The notes under the pieces are model-generated. The model saw only the letters and a list, made by a program, of their open reading frames with translations, searched no databases and was not told the origin of the DNA. DNA of 64,000 nucleotides from Virgibacillus siamensis. Lineage in GTDB: Bacteria > Bacillota > Bacilli > Bacillales > Amphibacillaceae. A program made the translations under genes and the position numbers. This document shows, piece by piece, positions 34,392-42,818 of this stretch. The stretch is taken from positions 186,001-250,000 of the forward strand of contig NZ_FUIH01000007.1 in NCBI RefSeq assembly GCF_900162695.1. Reading direction: 5' to 3'. Position 1 is the first letter of the stretch; every line of letters starts with the position of its first letter.

Positions 34392-34407
34392 ATTCTGAAT
34401 TAAGAAT
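34392..34407. promoter_or_regulatory. Operator palindrome upstream of the spx paralogue
   Basis: ATTCTG-AATT-AAGAAT, an almost perfect 16-bp palindrome 36 bp before the spx start. It is the best copy of the motif at 33377, 33392 and 33443, so spx and wrbA are probably under one regulator. Confidence 0.6.
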
Positions 34408-34443
34408 ATCTAATTTGCACGTATATGACTAAGGGGTGATTTT

Positions 34444-34839
34444 ATGGTAACACTTTATACGACACCAAGCTGTACATCCTGCAGAAAGGCGAAGGCATGG
34501 TTACAGGAGCAGGAAGTATCTTTTACAGAACGTAATTTATTTCATGAGCCATTAACCGAGGATGAAATCAAAAGTATTTTACGGTTAACGGAAGACGGAA
34601 CAGATGAGATTATTTCAAAGCGTTCCAAAGTATTTCAGAATATGGATGTTAATTTGGAACAATTACCAATAAAGTCCCTATACAATTTGATTGAGAAAAA
34701 TCCGGGTATTTTAAAAAGACCAATCATTAAGGACAAAAAGCGTATGCAAGTTGGATTTAATGAAGATGAAATACGCATGTTTCTGCCAAGAAAAGTTCGC
34801 AGGCTGCAATTACAGGAAGCACAAAAAATTGTTAATTAG
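34444..34839 (+). CDS. spx: Spx-family transcriptional regulator
   Basis: 131 residues, the full Spx length. Redox switch CXXC at Cys10 and Cys13 ([16 protein letters not shown]), then [41 protein letters not shown] and [10 protein letters not shown], all diagnostic of Spx rather than ArsC. Spx binds RNA polymerase alpha and activates thiol-stress genes. Start ATG 34444 follows AAGGGGTGA. Here it is linked to quinone-stress genes and stands behind an operator shared with wrbA; the usual spx locus lies beside other genes, so this is probably an extra paralogue (inference). Confidence 0.92.
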   Translation: MVTLYTTPSCTSCRKAKAWLQEQEVSFTERNLFHEPLTEDEIKSILRLTEDGTDEIISKRSKVFQNMDVNLEQLPIKSLYNLIEKNPGILKRPIIKDKKRMQVGFNEDEIRMFLPRKVRRLQLQEAQKIVN

Positions 34840-34854
34840 AAGGAGTTGATATTA

Positions 34855-35790
34855 ATGAAAAAAACAGCAGGTATTCACCATATTACGGCAATTGCAGGTC
34901 ACCCACAGGAAAATGTTGATTTTTACGCTAGTGTATTAGGACTGCGGATGGTTAAGAAAACGATTAACTTTGATGATCCCGGAACATATCATTTGTATTT
35001 TGGGAATGAAGGAGGAAAACCGGGAACAATCATTACTTTCTTTCCTTGGGCAGATGCATTTCAGGGAAAAATAGGCGATGGCCAGGTTGGAGTTACATCC
35101 TATGTTATCCCGCCAGGAGCAATGCCTTTCTGGGAAGAACGGCTTGGTAAATTTAATATTGATTTCAGGAAGAACGAGCGTTTTGGTGAAACGTATTTAG
35201 CTTTCAACGATCCGCACGGTTTACAACTTGAGCTCGTGGAAAGAGAAGAAGGGGATCATAATGCCTGGTCTGTTGGCAGCATTACACCTGATGCAGCAAT
35301 TAAAGGATTTGGTGGAGCTACATTATTGTCTTCCCAGCCGGATAAAACGGCGCAATTGCTGGAAGAAGTAATGGGACTTGAAAAAGTAGCTGCGGAAGGG
35401 GATTTAATTCGATTTAAATCGTATGGCGACATTGGAAACGTCATCGATTTAAAGACGATTTCCAGCGGACGCGGCCAAATGGGAGTGGGAACTGTTCACC
35501 ATATTGCTTGGCGAGCAGAGGATGATCAGGATCAATTGGACTGGCAGCGATATGTGAGAGACCATGGTTATGGCGTAACACCTGTCAAAGACAGGAATTA
35601 TTTTAATGCCATTTACTTTAGGGAGCATGGGGAAATATTGTTCGAAATTGCAACAGACCCCCCAGGATTTGTGCATGATGAATCTTTTGAAACGATGGGA
35701 AAAGGGTTGAAACTGCCCTCACAGTATGAACAATATCGTGAGCAGCTGAAAAAAGTATTGATCCCAATCGAAGTACGGAATTTGGATTAA
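34855..35790 (+). CDS. mhqO: Ring-cleaving dioxygenase of the MhqO/MhqA/MhqE type
   Basis: 311 residues, two VOC modules. Module 1: GIHHITAIAGHPQENVDFYASVLGL and AFNDPHGLQLELVE; module 2: TVHHIAWRAEDDQDQLDW and EILFEIATDPPGF. The His (GIHHITA), His (HHIAW) and Glu (EIATDPPGF) form the metal site of hydroquinone-cleaving dioxygenases. These enzymes detoxify hydroquinones in Bacillus. Start ATG 34855 follows AAGGAGTTGATATTA, 15 bp after spx, so it is cotranscribed with spx. The mhqO symbol is by family; the three Bacillus paralogues cannot be separated by eye. Confidence 0.85.
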   Translation: MKKTAGIHHITAIAGHPQENVDFYASVLGLRMVKKTINFDDPGTYHLYFGNEGGKPGTIITFFPWADAFQGKIGDGQVGVTSYVIPPGAMPFWEERLGKFNIDFRKNERFGETYLAFNDPHGLQLELVEREEGDHNAWSVGSITPDAAIKGFGGATLLSSQPDKTAQLLEEVMGLEKVAAEGDLIRFKSYGDIGNVIDLKTISSGRGQMGVGTVHHIAWRAEDDQDQLDWQRYVRDHGYGVTPVKDRNYFNAIYFREHGEILFEIATDPPGFVHDESFETMGKGLKLPSQYEQYREQLKKVLIPIEVRNLD

Positions 35791-35802
35791 GGAGGTGTTC
35801 GC

Positions 35803-36411
35803 ATGCTATCCTTTGACCCTAAAAATAATACAGAACGGGAAAATTATAAACTCCTGATTGGCAGTATTGTTCCAAGGCCGATTGCATTTGTGACTAGTGT
35901 TGCGGGAGATGGAACAATAAATGGGGCACCGTTCAGCTATTTCAACATCGTTTCATCCAATCCGCCAATGATATCTGTCTCAACTCAGCGCAAAAATGGA
36001 GAACAAAAAGATACAGCACGCAACATTACAGGGAATAAGGAATTTGTTGTGCATATCGTGGATGAAGAAAATGTTGAAAAAATTAACCTTACAGCTGCTT
36101 CTTTAGCTCCGAATGTAAGTGAAGTCGAAAAAGCAGACTTATCACCAATCGATAGTGAAATCGTTACAGTTCCAGGCATTAAAGAAGCCAAAGTCCGGTT
36201 TGAATGCAAGTTGGAGCATTCTCTTGAATTGGGCGAAAATCAGTCGATTGGAACCGATCTTCTGATTGGAAAGGTAGTTCGATTTCACATTGCCGAGGAA
36301 ATATATGAGCGTGGGAGAATCAACCATCAATTCCTTGGCGCAGTGAGTCGGCTGGCTGGATCGAATTATGCAAAGATCGGTGATGTATTTTCCATTGAGC
36401 GGCCAAAATAG
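35803..36411 (+). CDS. Flavin reductase family protein (FMN-binding split barrel)
   Basis: 202 residues. The flavin-reductase-like domain shows YKLLIGSIVPRPIAFVTS, NGAPFSYFNIVSSNPPM and DTARNITGNKEFVVHIV, the FMN contact segments of the split-barrel fold. Start ATG 35803 has AAGGAGGTG ahead, 12 bp after mhqO. It may supply reduced flavin to an oxygenase or act on aromatic compounds; its partner is unknown. It is the last gene of the spx-mhqO operon, and a terminator follows. Confidence 0.88.
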   Translation: MLSFDPKNNTERENYKLLIGSIVPRPIAFVTSVAGDGTINGAPFSYFNIVSSNPPMISVSTQRKNGEQKDTARNITGNKEFVVHIVDEENVEKINLTAASLAPNVSEVEKADLSPIDSEIVTVPGIKEAKVRFECKLEHSLELGENQSIGTDLLIGKVVRFHIAEEIYERGRINHQFLGAVSRLAGSNYAKIGDVFSIERPK

Positions 36412-36477
36412 ATTGAATTCTGCCGGGATGGATTGACGAGCATACTTATATAAATAAAAAGGGGACTTCCTTTAGCA

Positions 36478-36514
36478 GTATCGTTAGCATTTAATGCTAG
36501 CGGTATTTTTTTTG
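36478..36514 (+). terminator. Intrinsic terminator after the spx-mhqO-flavin reductase operon
   Basis: A 13-bp stem with two G-T pairs (GTATCGTTAGCAT at 36478-36490 with ATGCTAGCGGTAT at 36494-36506) and eight T. Confidence 0.85.
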
Positions 36515-36608
36515 GTAGTTTGGCACATATATTTTTCCAAAAATTAAGTATTATGATAATATGTGGAATAATAAATTTAACTTTATGGAGGCTGAGAGAG
36601 GAGGAAAT

Positions 36609-37877
36609 ATGGATATGAAGGATCGGAATGACCTTGAAAGTTCATCATCATTAGACAAAAATAAGCTATTATTAGTCGGTCCTGGATTAGTGGTTGCGGC
36701 TGCTGGTGTTGGAGCAGGAGATTTGGTTGCTTCACTTGTTGTGGGTGCTGATTTTGGCTTGGTTCTAATATGGGCCGTGATTTTGGGAGCTCTTATAAAA
36801 TACGTTTTGAACGAAGGGGTAGGACGCTGGTATTTAGCCACAGGTCAAACCATTTTGCAAGGTTGGCGCTTTTTGGGGCGTTGGGTATCTGGTTATTATG
36901 TACTTTACGTTGTCTTATTCGGGCTGATTTATGGTTCAGCTGTAACATCAGCCTGTGCATTGTTTATGTCAGCCATGTTTCCGGTTCTTCCAATATGGGG
37001 ATGGGCAATCGTTCATGCTATTGTCGGGTTGACCGTGGGCTGGTTTGGCCGTTATGGGAAATTTGAACGCATCATGCAAGTTTTAGTTGTGGTTATGTTT
37101 ATTACGGTAGTAGGATCAGCCATGCTTGTCTTTCCAAGTATAGGGGATTTAGCCGGTGGACTTATCCCCCGAATGCCTGAGGGATCTTTTTTACAGACAC
37201 TGGGTCTTATTAGTGGTGTAGGCGGTGCTGCCTCCATCCCTTATTATTGCTATTGGATTCGTGAAAAGGGTTGGCACGGCGGTTTGTGGGTCTCCGTAAT
37301 GCGTTTGGATTCTGCAGTCGCCTATATTATTACAGCTATTTTTTGTTTTTCACTTATCATTGTTGCCAATGAATTTTTGCATGGCAGCGGCCTGACATTA
37401 AGCGGTACTGAAGGACTTGTCACAATGGCCGATGTATATGGCGAAAGGTTTGGAACGGTGGCTACCTGGCTGCTTCTTATCGGTTTCTGGTCCGCTTCGT
37501 TTACATCATTATTATCTGCATGGAATGGCCTTCCATATATATTTGCAGACTTTGTCCAGCTGCTGAAAAACAAAGATAAAAATTCGAATAGGGTGATCAC
37601 AGAAAAGGATCCTGCGTTTCGGGCTTATCTTTTATGGATTACTTTTCCTTCCATGTTGTTTTTGTTTGTTGATGATCCAATTCTTCTGGTTTTTATCGGC
37701 CTGGCATTTAGTGCAACCATTTTGCCTTTTCTCGCGTTGACATTAATGCTGCTGTTAAATTCAAAGAAAGTGGCGATGAAATATCGAAACGGAGTCGTGA
37801 ATAACTTGATTTTAGGAGCTATCGTTGTTCTATTTATAACCTTGTCAGCGATTGAATTGTATCAGTCTTTTTTATGA
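36609..37877 (+). CDS. Divergent Nramp-family membrane transporter
   Basis: 422 residues, about eleven membrane spans, with the Nramp fold pattern LLLVGPGLVVAAAGVGAGD near the N-terminus. Classical Nramp metal carriers have DPGN at this point in span 1; here the site reads GAGD. The span-6 region (ISGVGGAASIPYYCYW) lacks the usual A-x2-M. The metal ligands are thus altered, and the substrate may not be Mn or Fe. Start ATG 36609 follows AGAGGAGG. It is monocistronic, followed by 21-bp array C and a terminator. Confidence 0.82.
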   Translation: MDMKDRNDLESSSSLDKNKLLLVGPGLVVAAAGVGAGDLVASLVVGADFGLVLIWAVILGALIKYVLNEGVGRWYLATGQTILQGWRFLGRWVSGYYVLYVVLFGLIYGSAVTSACALFMSAMFPVLPIWGWAIVHAIVGLTVGWFGRYGKFERIMQVLVVVMFITVVGSAMLVFPSIGDLAGGLIPRMPEGSFLQTLGLISGVGGAASIPYYCYWIREKGWHGGLWVSVMRLDSAVAYIITAIFCFSLIIVANEFLHGSGLTLSGTEGLVTMADVYGERFGTVATWLLLIGFWSASFTSLLSAWNGLPYIFADFVQLLKNKDKNSNRVITEKDPAFRAYLLWITFPSMLFLFVDDPILLVFIGLAFSATILPFLALTLMLLLNSKKVAMKYRNGVVNNLILGAIVVLFITLSAIELYQSFL

Positions 37878-37932
37878 TTTAACGATTCTCCTGGATGATC
37901 AGCTGTAGAAGGACTTGGGAATTCGGCGAAAT

Positions 37933-38037
37933 GCTAAAGTTCACAGTGAAAGTGCTGAAGTTTACAAGCAAAACGCTAAAGTTTACACGAAAAGTGCTAA
38001 AGTTCACAACTTAAACGCTAAAGTTCACAACTGCAGT
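37933..38037 (+). repeat. 21-bp tandem array C (core GCTAAAGTTCACA)
   Basis: Five units of exactly 21 bp start at 37933, 37954, 37975, 37996 and 38017. The first 13 bases (GCTAAAGTTYACA) are conserved and the last 8 vary. It lies between the Nramp-like gene and its downstream terminator. The same core in reverse orientation forms array E at 59347. Confidence 0.9.
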
Positions 38038-38142
38038 ATGAAGTTATCAGGGGGAGGAAGCAGATTTATTTTGGGGTGACATTTTAAGTAAGGGAGACTG
38101 ATTACGCGGAGTGAGAAATAAATCCTGCCTAATTCAAAGAAG

Positions 38143-38176
38143 TAATCGCCATCATTTAGTATGGCGGTTATTTTTT
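38143..38176 (+). terminator. Intrinsic terminator before the YodB-like gene
   Basis: Stem TAATCGCCAT (38143-38152) with ATGGCGGTTA (38161-38170), 8-base loop, then six T. It ends transcription that passes array C from the Nramp-like gene. Confidence 0.82.
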
Positions 38177-38181
38177 ATCAT

Positions 38182-38225
38182 AGTATAATTTTTATACTTG
38201 ATATTATTTTTATATTTGATATAAT
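38182..38225 (+). promoter_or_regulatory. Promoter and palindromic operator of the YodB-like regulator gene
   Basis: -35 TTGATA (38198-38203), 16-bp spacer, -10 TATAAT (38220-38225). The palindrome AGTATA-ATTTT-TATACT (38182-38198) abuts the -35. The sequence is made of near-repeats of GATATwATTTTTAT. An HxlR-family repressor controlling its own gene is the likely user. Confidence 0.6.
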
Positions 38226-38246
38226 TTTTATTAAGAGGTGATGCAC

Positions 38247-38588
38247 ATGCAAACTTGTCCATATATTGAGGCTTCCTTCAAAATCCTGGGGAAAAAGTGG
38301 AATGGCCAAATCATCCATTATTTATCCTTATGTGAGAATCGCACAGCTCATTTTTCCGATATGAAGCGGGATTTAAAAGGAATTACCCCCAGAGCATTGT
38401 CACTGAAACTTTCAGAGTTGGCAGGTGAAGGGCTGGTGGAGAAACTGGTTGAAAGTGGCTCGCCTGTTACCATTTTGTATGAGTTAACAGAGAAAGGCAG
38501 CGCTTTGGCCGATAGTCTTAAACCACTTCAGGAGTGGGCACAGCAATATATGAATGTCAAAATACCAATCGAAAGCGAGGAAAAATGA
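38247..38588 (+). CDS. HxlR-family redox regulator, YodB/CatR-like
   Basis: 113 residues. The winged helix-turn-helix pattern matches YodB: TCPYIEASFKILGKKWNGQI, HFSDMKRDLKGITPRALSLK and LYELTEKGSAL. The N-terminal Cys (position 4) corresponds to the quinone- and diamide-sensing Cys of YodB; a second Cys occurs at LCENR. Start ATG 38247 lies 7 bases after GAGGTG. The DsbA-family gene overlaps it without a gap, so it heads an operon that it probably represses. Whether it also controls the wrbA-spx genes is open, because their operator has a different form. Confidence 0.87.
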   Translation: MQTCPYIEASFKILGKKWNGQIIHYLSLCENRTAHFSDMKRDLKGITPRALSLKLSELAGEGLVEKLVESGSPVTILYELTEKGSALADSLKPLQEWAQQYMNVKIPIESEEK

Positions 38589-39530
38589 GTGGCTAATAAC
38601 AATAATATGGTTTGTGATATGGAAACAGGCGTATGTGGAGTAGTTGGGGAGGATGAAATGGAGGTAGTTGATTTTAATAAACCACAGAACACAATCGATC
38701 TTTACTATGTGACAGATCCTATATGCTCACATTGCTGGGCATTGGAACCAGTTCTTCGGCGTTTCACAGAACAGTATGGGGCACATTTTAAAGTCCATAC
38801 AGTTTTGGGAGGATTATTGGAAAAATGGGGCGGGGGTCCGGTTGATCCGGCAAATGGTATTAACGGCCCGGCAGATGTTGCCGGACACTGGCGTGAAGTT
38901 GGTGAGCAGACACGTATGCCAATTGATGGAACGCTTTGGTATGACAATCCAGTTCATTCATCATATCCTCCTTCTCGCGTATTTAAAGTAATCCAAAAAC
39001 AGGACGAAGCGCTGGCAACTATATTTTTACGTCGTGCGAGAGAGGCTGTATTTGCATTTAATCAAAATATTGCTGAGAAATCAGTTCTCGTGGGAATCAT
39101 GAATAAGCTGGGACTTGATGGCGAAGAAATTTTTAATGAAGCTGAATCAACAAGCGGACAGAAATTACTTGATGAAGACTTTGCGCTTGCTGCAAGACTT
39201 GGTGCCAGAGGATTTCCAACTATTATCATGGTAAATGAAGAGAATAAAGGTGTTAAAATTGTCGGTGGTCGTCCTTTCGAATACTATGTTGCCGGACTTA
39301 AGCAGGTTTTGGAAGTCGAGGAAACCCAGCCAAAACAGCAGCCTTCACTGTCCAATCTGCTTGAAAAAGAAGAACTTTTATTTTCGAAAGAAGTTGAAGT
39401 AATGTATGATGTTGAAAAAGGCGACATCGATAAATTTGTTCAAAAAGAGCTTTCATCAAGTGATTATCAAGAGAAGGAAATTCTAGGTGAAACCTACTTT
39501 GTGACAAACGAATCATATAAGGGGAAATAA
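38589..39530 (+). CDS. DsbA-family protein, SpxH/YjbH-like
   Basis: 313 residues from GTG 38589. A thioredoxin-fold domain with CXXC in VTDPICSHCWALEPVLRRF (about 46-60); the CWALEP block is typical of the YjbH (SpxH) group, the adaptor that targets Spx to ClpXP. A helical insert follows and then a cis-Pro loop ARGFPTIIMVNE. The N-terminal region has two more Cys (VCDMETGVCG). The gene starts directly after the YodB-like stop, 3.7 kb from the spx paralogue, so a regulator-adaptor link is plausible. General FrnE-like disulfide chemistry is the alternative. Confidence 0.82.
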   Translation: MANNNNMVCDMETGVCGVVGEDEMEVVDFNKPQNTIDLYYVTDPICSHCWALEPVLRRFTEQYGAHFKVHTVLGGLLEKWGGGPVDPANGINGPADVAGHWREVGEQTRMPIDGTLWYDNPVHSSYPPSRVFKVIQKQDEALATIFLRRAREAVFAFNQNIAEKSVLVGIMNKLGLDGEEIFNEAESTSGQKLLDEDFALAARLGARGFPTIIMVNEENKGVKIVGGRPFEYYVAGLKQVLEVEETQPKQQPSLSNLLEKEELLFSKEVEVMYDVEKGDIDKFVQKELSSSDYQEKEILGETYFVTNESYKGK

Positions 39531-39533
39531 GGA

Positions 39534-39842
39534 ATGGCATACGTATTACAAGTTGACTTCAAGATGGAAGGACCATTCGGTGATGAAATGGCTGAAGCAT
39601 TCTCTGATTTAGCAGAGAGTATCAACAGTGAAAAGGGCTTTATGTGGAAAATTTGGACAGAAAGCCCGGAGACAAACGAAGCTGGCGGAATTTATGTTTT
39701 TGAAACAAAAGAAGCAGCCGAAAACTATTTGGATATGCACACCAAAAGATTGGCCGGATTTGGCATAACAGATGTGAACGGGAAGATATTTTCCATAAAT
39801 GATAAGCTTACTAAGATTACTAATGGTCCGGTAGGTAATTGA
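39534..39842 (+). CDS. YdhR-family putative monooxygenase
   Basis: 102 residues, ferredoxin-like dimeric alpha-beta barrel: LQVDFKMEGPFGDEMAEAF, GFMWKIWTESPETNEAGGIY and FETKEAAENYLDMHTKRLAG, with the family's conserved W and E. Start ATG 39534 follows AAGGGGAAATAAGG, three bases after the DsbA-like stop. In the YodB-like operon it may act on aromatic or quinone compounds; activity is unproven for most members. Confidence 0.87.
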   Translation: MAYVLQVDFKMEGPFGDEMAEAFSDLAESINSEKGFMWKIWTESPETNEAGGIYVFETKEAAENYLDMHTKRLAGFGITDVNGKIFSINDKLTKITNGPVGN

Positions 39843-39883
39843 TTGTGGTATATGTTTCATAAGAGCACATAAACCATTGATAA

Positions 39884-39909
39884 CCGTCCCATGCACGAAC
39901 ATGGGACGG
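39884..39909. other. Hairpin downstream of the YdhR-like gene
   Basis: A 10-bp perfect stem (CCGTCCCATG with CATGGGACGG) and 6-base loop, 42 bp after the YdhR-like stop. No T-run follows on the plus strand. A second hairpin with a T-run stands at 39955. Confidence 0.5.
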
Positions 39910-39954
39910 ATGCAATAGGTCAAACCAATTAAGAGAGGTTGGCAAAGTGAGAGA

Positions 39955-39985
39955 AATCCCTTAGATAGTCAAGGGGTTATTTTTT
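39955..39985 (+). terminator. Intrinsic terminator of the YodB-like operon
   Basis: Stem AATCCCTT (39955-39962) with AAGGGGTT (39971-39978), 8-base loop, then ATTTTTTG. It separates the operon from the MFS gene. Confidence 0.72.
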
Positions 39986-40164
39986 GTCTTTGTTTTCGGA
40001 CATGATGAATGTAATAGGATTGTTAAAAGAAACCACCAGCACTAATACATCTTTCATATTCGTTGGCCGCAAAACTTTCCATGGGTAATTCACCCACTTG
40101 TTTTTTGCAACAAATAGGGTTACGATTGAATCTTGAACATCCAGAGAATGAAAGGCGTCATATA

Positions 40165-41325
40165 ATGAATAAACGTGTATATTTTTTGATGATAGTTGCA
40201 TTTGTAGTTGGGATGGTTGAATTAATCATTGGCGGATTATTGGATCTGATGGCAGCAGATCTCAATGTCAGTCTTGGTCAAGTCGGCTTCCTGATTACAA
40301 TTTTTTCACTTATTTTTGCGGTTGGTGCACCGATTTTATTAATTATTACGTCGAATATTGAACGAAAACGGCTGACACTGATTTCGCTTGTTATCTTTTT
40401 GCTTGGTAATATCGTAACAGTGTTCAGCCCGACATATGCAGTTGTCTTCATCGGCAGGGTTATTTCAGCATTGAGCGGATCATTGCTGATTATTTTGTGT
40501 TTGACGATTGCACCTTCCATCGTCCACCCGAAGTATCGCGGCAGGGCAATTGGAATTGTGTCTATGGGTGTCAGTGCGTCAATTGTGCTTGGTTTGCCGG
40601 TTGGGCTGCTGTTGGGCAATGCATTTGGATGGCGTTCCCCATTTGTGTTGATCTCTGTCTTAACAGTCCTATCCATGATTGGTGTGTTCTTTTTGATGGA
40701 GCGAATTGAACCGAAACCATCGAGCCCTATTAGGGAGCAGCTGGCAACTTTGAAAGACAGAAGAATATTTTTTGGACAAGCTGTAACATTTCTGTTTATC
40801 GCAGGACACACAATACTCTACGCTTATTTAACCCCATTTGTAAAAACGACCTTAGGAGTAGAAGGGACTTGGGTCAGCGTTATTTATTTGATTTTCGGAA
40901 TTGCTGCGGTGAGCGGTGGCGGTGTTGGTGGAACCCTTTCAGATACTATCGGGGCAAAGCGGACCATAATGCTGACAACGATTGCCTTTGTTCTGGTTAT
41001 CTTCGCCATACCTTATACAACATTTGCATTGCCGGCGTTTTTGATCATTTTGATTATCTGGGGTATGCTCAGTTGGGCGTTAGCTCCGGCAACACAATCT
41101 TATCTAATCGGCTTGTCGCCGGAATCATCTGACATCCAGCAGAGCTTGAATAACTCAGCACTGCACCTTGGAATTGCATTCGGATCGTTGATTGGCGGCC
41201 TCGTTATTGAGCGTGCTTCAGTTGAGCTGAATGCAACGGTCGGCGGATTTTTTGTAGTCCTGTCAATTGGTGCGGCACTGATTTCGATGTATCGGTCAAA
41301 GGTTATGCAGGAACAGGAAGGATGA
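40165..41325 (+). CDS. MFS drug/metabolite exporter (DHA1, YdhP/AraJ-like)
   Basis: 386 residues, twelve membrane spans. The A-like motif between spans 2 and 3 is weak (LIITSNIERKRLTLIS), motif C-like glycines appear in span 5 (MGVSASIVLGLPVGLLLGN), and the second half repeats SDTIGAKRTIMLTT. This fits the DHA1 exporters of small molecules. ATG 40165 with AAAGGCG ahead is chosen; the longer frame from 40063 runs through non-coding sequence. It shares no transcript with the YodB-like operon upstream, but the position suggests export of a toxic aromatic compound (inference). Confidence 0.85.
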   Translation: MNKRVYFLMIVAFVVGMVELIIGGLLDLMAADLNVSLGQVGFLITIFSLIFAVGAPILLIITSNIERKRLTLISLVIFLLGNIVTVFSPTYAVVFIGRVISALSGSLLIILCLTIAPSIVHPKYRGRAIGIVSMGVSASIVLGLPVGLLLGNAFGWRSPFVLISVLTVLSMIGVFFLMERIEPKPSSPIREQLATLKDRRIFFGQAVTFLFIAGHTILYAYLTPFVKTTLGVEGTWVSVIYLIFGIAAVSGGGVGGTLSDTIGAKRTIMLTTIAFVLVIFAIPYTTFALPAFLIILIIWGMLSWALAPATQSYLIGLSPESSDIQQSLNNSALHLGIAFGSLIGGLVIERASVELNATVGGFFVVLSIGAALISMYRSKVMQEQEG

Positions 41326-41424
41326 GGCGTGGCCTGCCAGTTTATTAAATGGTTGTTGTTGTCAAATTTGAAAAACGTGCATATCCGATTCAAGAATACG
41401 CCCACTTAATCCGCAGTTTAAATC

Positions 41425-41454
41425 AAAAGCAGACCGGCTCACTGGTCTGCTTTT
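41425..41454. terminator. Bidirectional terminator between the MFS gene and the floT locus
   Basis: An 11-bp perfect stem (AAAAGCAGACC with GGTCTGCTTTT), 8-base loop, A-run on one side and T-run on the other, so it works for both strands. It originally ended both the MFS transcript and floT from the other side; the IS element now lies between it and floT. Confidence 0.88.
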
Positions 41455-41468
41455 GTAGTAATTATTCA

Positions 41469-41476
41469 TTTGTTCC
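41469..41476. repeat. 8-bp target-site duplication, left copy (TTTGTTCC)
   Basis: TTTGTTCC stands directly before the left end of the IS element and again directly after its right end (42851-42858). Eight bases is the normal duplication of the IS256 family and proves insertion at this point. Confidence 0.93.
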
Positions 41477-41491
41477 GGGAGTGTAATATTA

Positions 41492-41538
41492 ACTGTGTAA
41501 GTAAGAATGCGTACGGTTCTTACTCACACAGTTTTTTT
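41492..41538 (+). terminator. Terminator inside the left end of the IS element
   Basis: A long stem (ACTGTGTAAGTAAGAA at 41492-41507 with TTCTTACTCACACAGT at 41517-41532, one mismatch), 9-base loop and T7. It lies ahead of the transposase gene and would shield it from readthrough by outside promoters, a known way to limit IS expression. Confidence 0.82.
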
Positions 41539-41579
41539 ATTTGGTAGAATAGAATTACTAGATAAGAGGAGTGATTTTT

Positions 41580-42818
41580 ATGGCAAAGCCGAAAAGAAAT
41601 CCTTACTCCGAAGAATTAGCGAACAAGATTATTGAAGAATACCAGCCAAAGTCCGTTGAAGATATGCAAGACGCCCTGAAAGATATATTTGGACCTATGT
41701 TTGAGTCCATGTTAAAAGGAGAGATGAATCATCACCTGGGGTATGAATCGAATGATAAAGCTGAAAAGGACACGGAAAACAGGCGGAATGGATACGGAAA
41801 GAAAAACATCCATACCAGTTCAGGCGAACTGGATATTCAAGTTCCACGGGATCGTGATGGATCTTTTGATCCAAAACTTATCCCTAAACGGAAAAAGGAT
41901 GTTTCTGCCATTGAGGACAAGGTGATAGCCATGTATGCCCGTGGAATGTCCCAACGTGATATCTCCTCCACGATTGAAGATATCTATGGATTTTCGGTTT
42001 CTCATGACATGGTTTCGGATATTACAGACAATGTATTGCCTGATTTAGAAGAATGGCAGGCCAGACCTTTAAGTAACTGTTATGCCTTCGTATTTGTGGA
42101 CTGCATGTATACGACCATTCGAAACCAGTATGAAACGAAGAAATATGCCGTTTATACGATTCTTGGTTACACCATGGAAGGGACAAAAGAAATACTTGGA
42201 TTATGGTTGAATGAAACAGAAAGCAAGCATAAGTGGATGCAGATTTTTGATGAAATCAAAGCCAGAGGAGTGGAAGACATTTTCTTTATTTCCATGGATG
42301 GTGTTAGTGGATTGGAGGAAGGGGCGCAAGCCATTTTTCCGAACGTTGTCGTTCAACGCTGCATGGTCCATCTGATTCGCAATTCCGTGAAATACGTTCC
42401 AAGCAAGGATTATAAGCCATTTACTCAAGCATTAAGAAAGGTATATGGTGCACCAAGTTTAAAAGCTTGTCACAGTGCCTTTGAATCCTTTAAGCAACAA
42501 TGGGCTGCCTATCCGGGAGCGATTGATGTTTGGAAACGAAACTTTAATCATGTCGAACAGCTTTATGATTACGGCAGTGCCATACGTAAAGTCATGTATA
42601 CGACAAACGCCGTAGAAAGCATCCACTCCAGTTTTCGCAAAGTAACCAAAAAAGGAGCATTCCCCAACGAGAATGCCCTGTTAAAGCTATTGTTTTTGCG
42701 AATCCAGGAATTAGAGAAAAAATGGGATGGTGGACACATCCAAAACTGGGCTATGGTGATGAATCAGCTTCTTGTGCATGATCATTTCAAAGACAGGGTC
42801 TCCAAATATCTTGAGTAA
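41580..42818 (+). CDS. IS256-family transposase
   Basis: 412 residues. DDE catalytic residues are present: Asp in YAFVFVDCMYTT, Asp in FISMDGVSGLEEGAQ and Glu in TTNAVESIHSSFRK. The N-terminal segment NRRNGYGKKNIHTSSGELDI and the block VQRCMVHLIRNSVKYV are typical of the Transposase_mut family. Start ATG 41580 follows AAGAGGAGTG. The frame is intact, so the element may be active. Codon use does not stand out from its neighbours. Confidence 0.95.
   Translation: MAKPKRNPYSEELANKIIEEYQPKSVEDMQDALKDIFGPMFESMLKGEMNHHLGYESNDKAEKDTENRRNGYGKKNIHTSSGELDIQVPRDRDGSFDPKLIPKRKKDVSAIEDKVIAMYARGMSQRDISSTIEDIYGFSVSHDMVSDITDNVLPDLEEWQARPLSNCYAFVFVDCMYTTIRNQYETKKYAVYTILGYTMEGTKEILGLWLNETESKHKWMQIFDEIKARGVEDIFFISMDGVSGLEEGAQAIFPNVVVQRCMVHLIRNSVKYVPSKDYKPFTQALRKVYGAPSLKACHSAFESFKQQWAAYPGAIDVWKRNFNHVEQLYDYGSAIRKVMYTTNAVESIHSSFRKVTKKGAFPNENALLKLLFLRIQELEKKWDGGHIQNWAMVMNQLLVHDHFKDRVSKYLE

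Noticed and set aside
39977..40201. Minus-strand open frame between the YdhR-like and MFS genes
   Set aside because: Overlaps the MFS start, has no ribosome site and matches no family I know.
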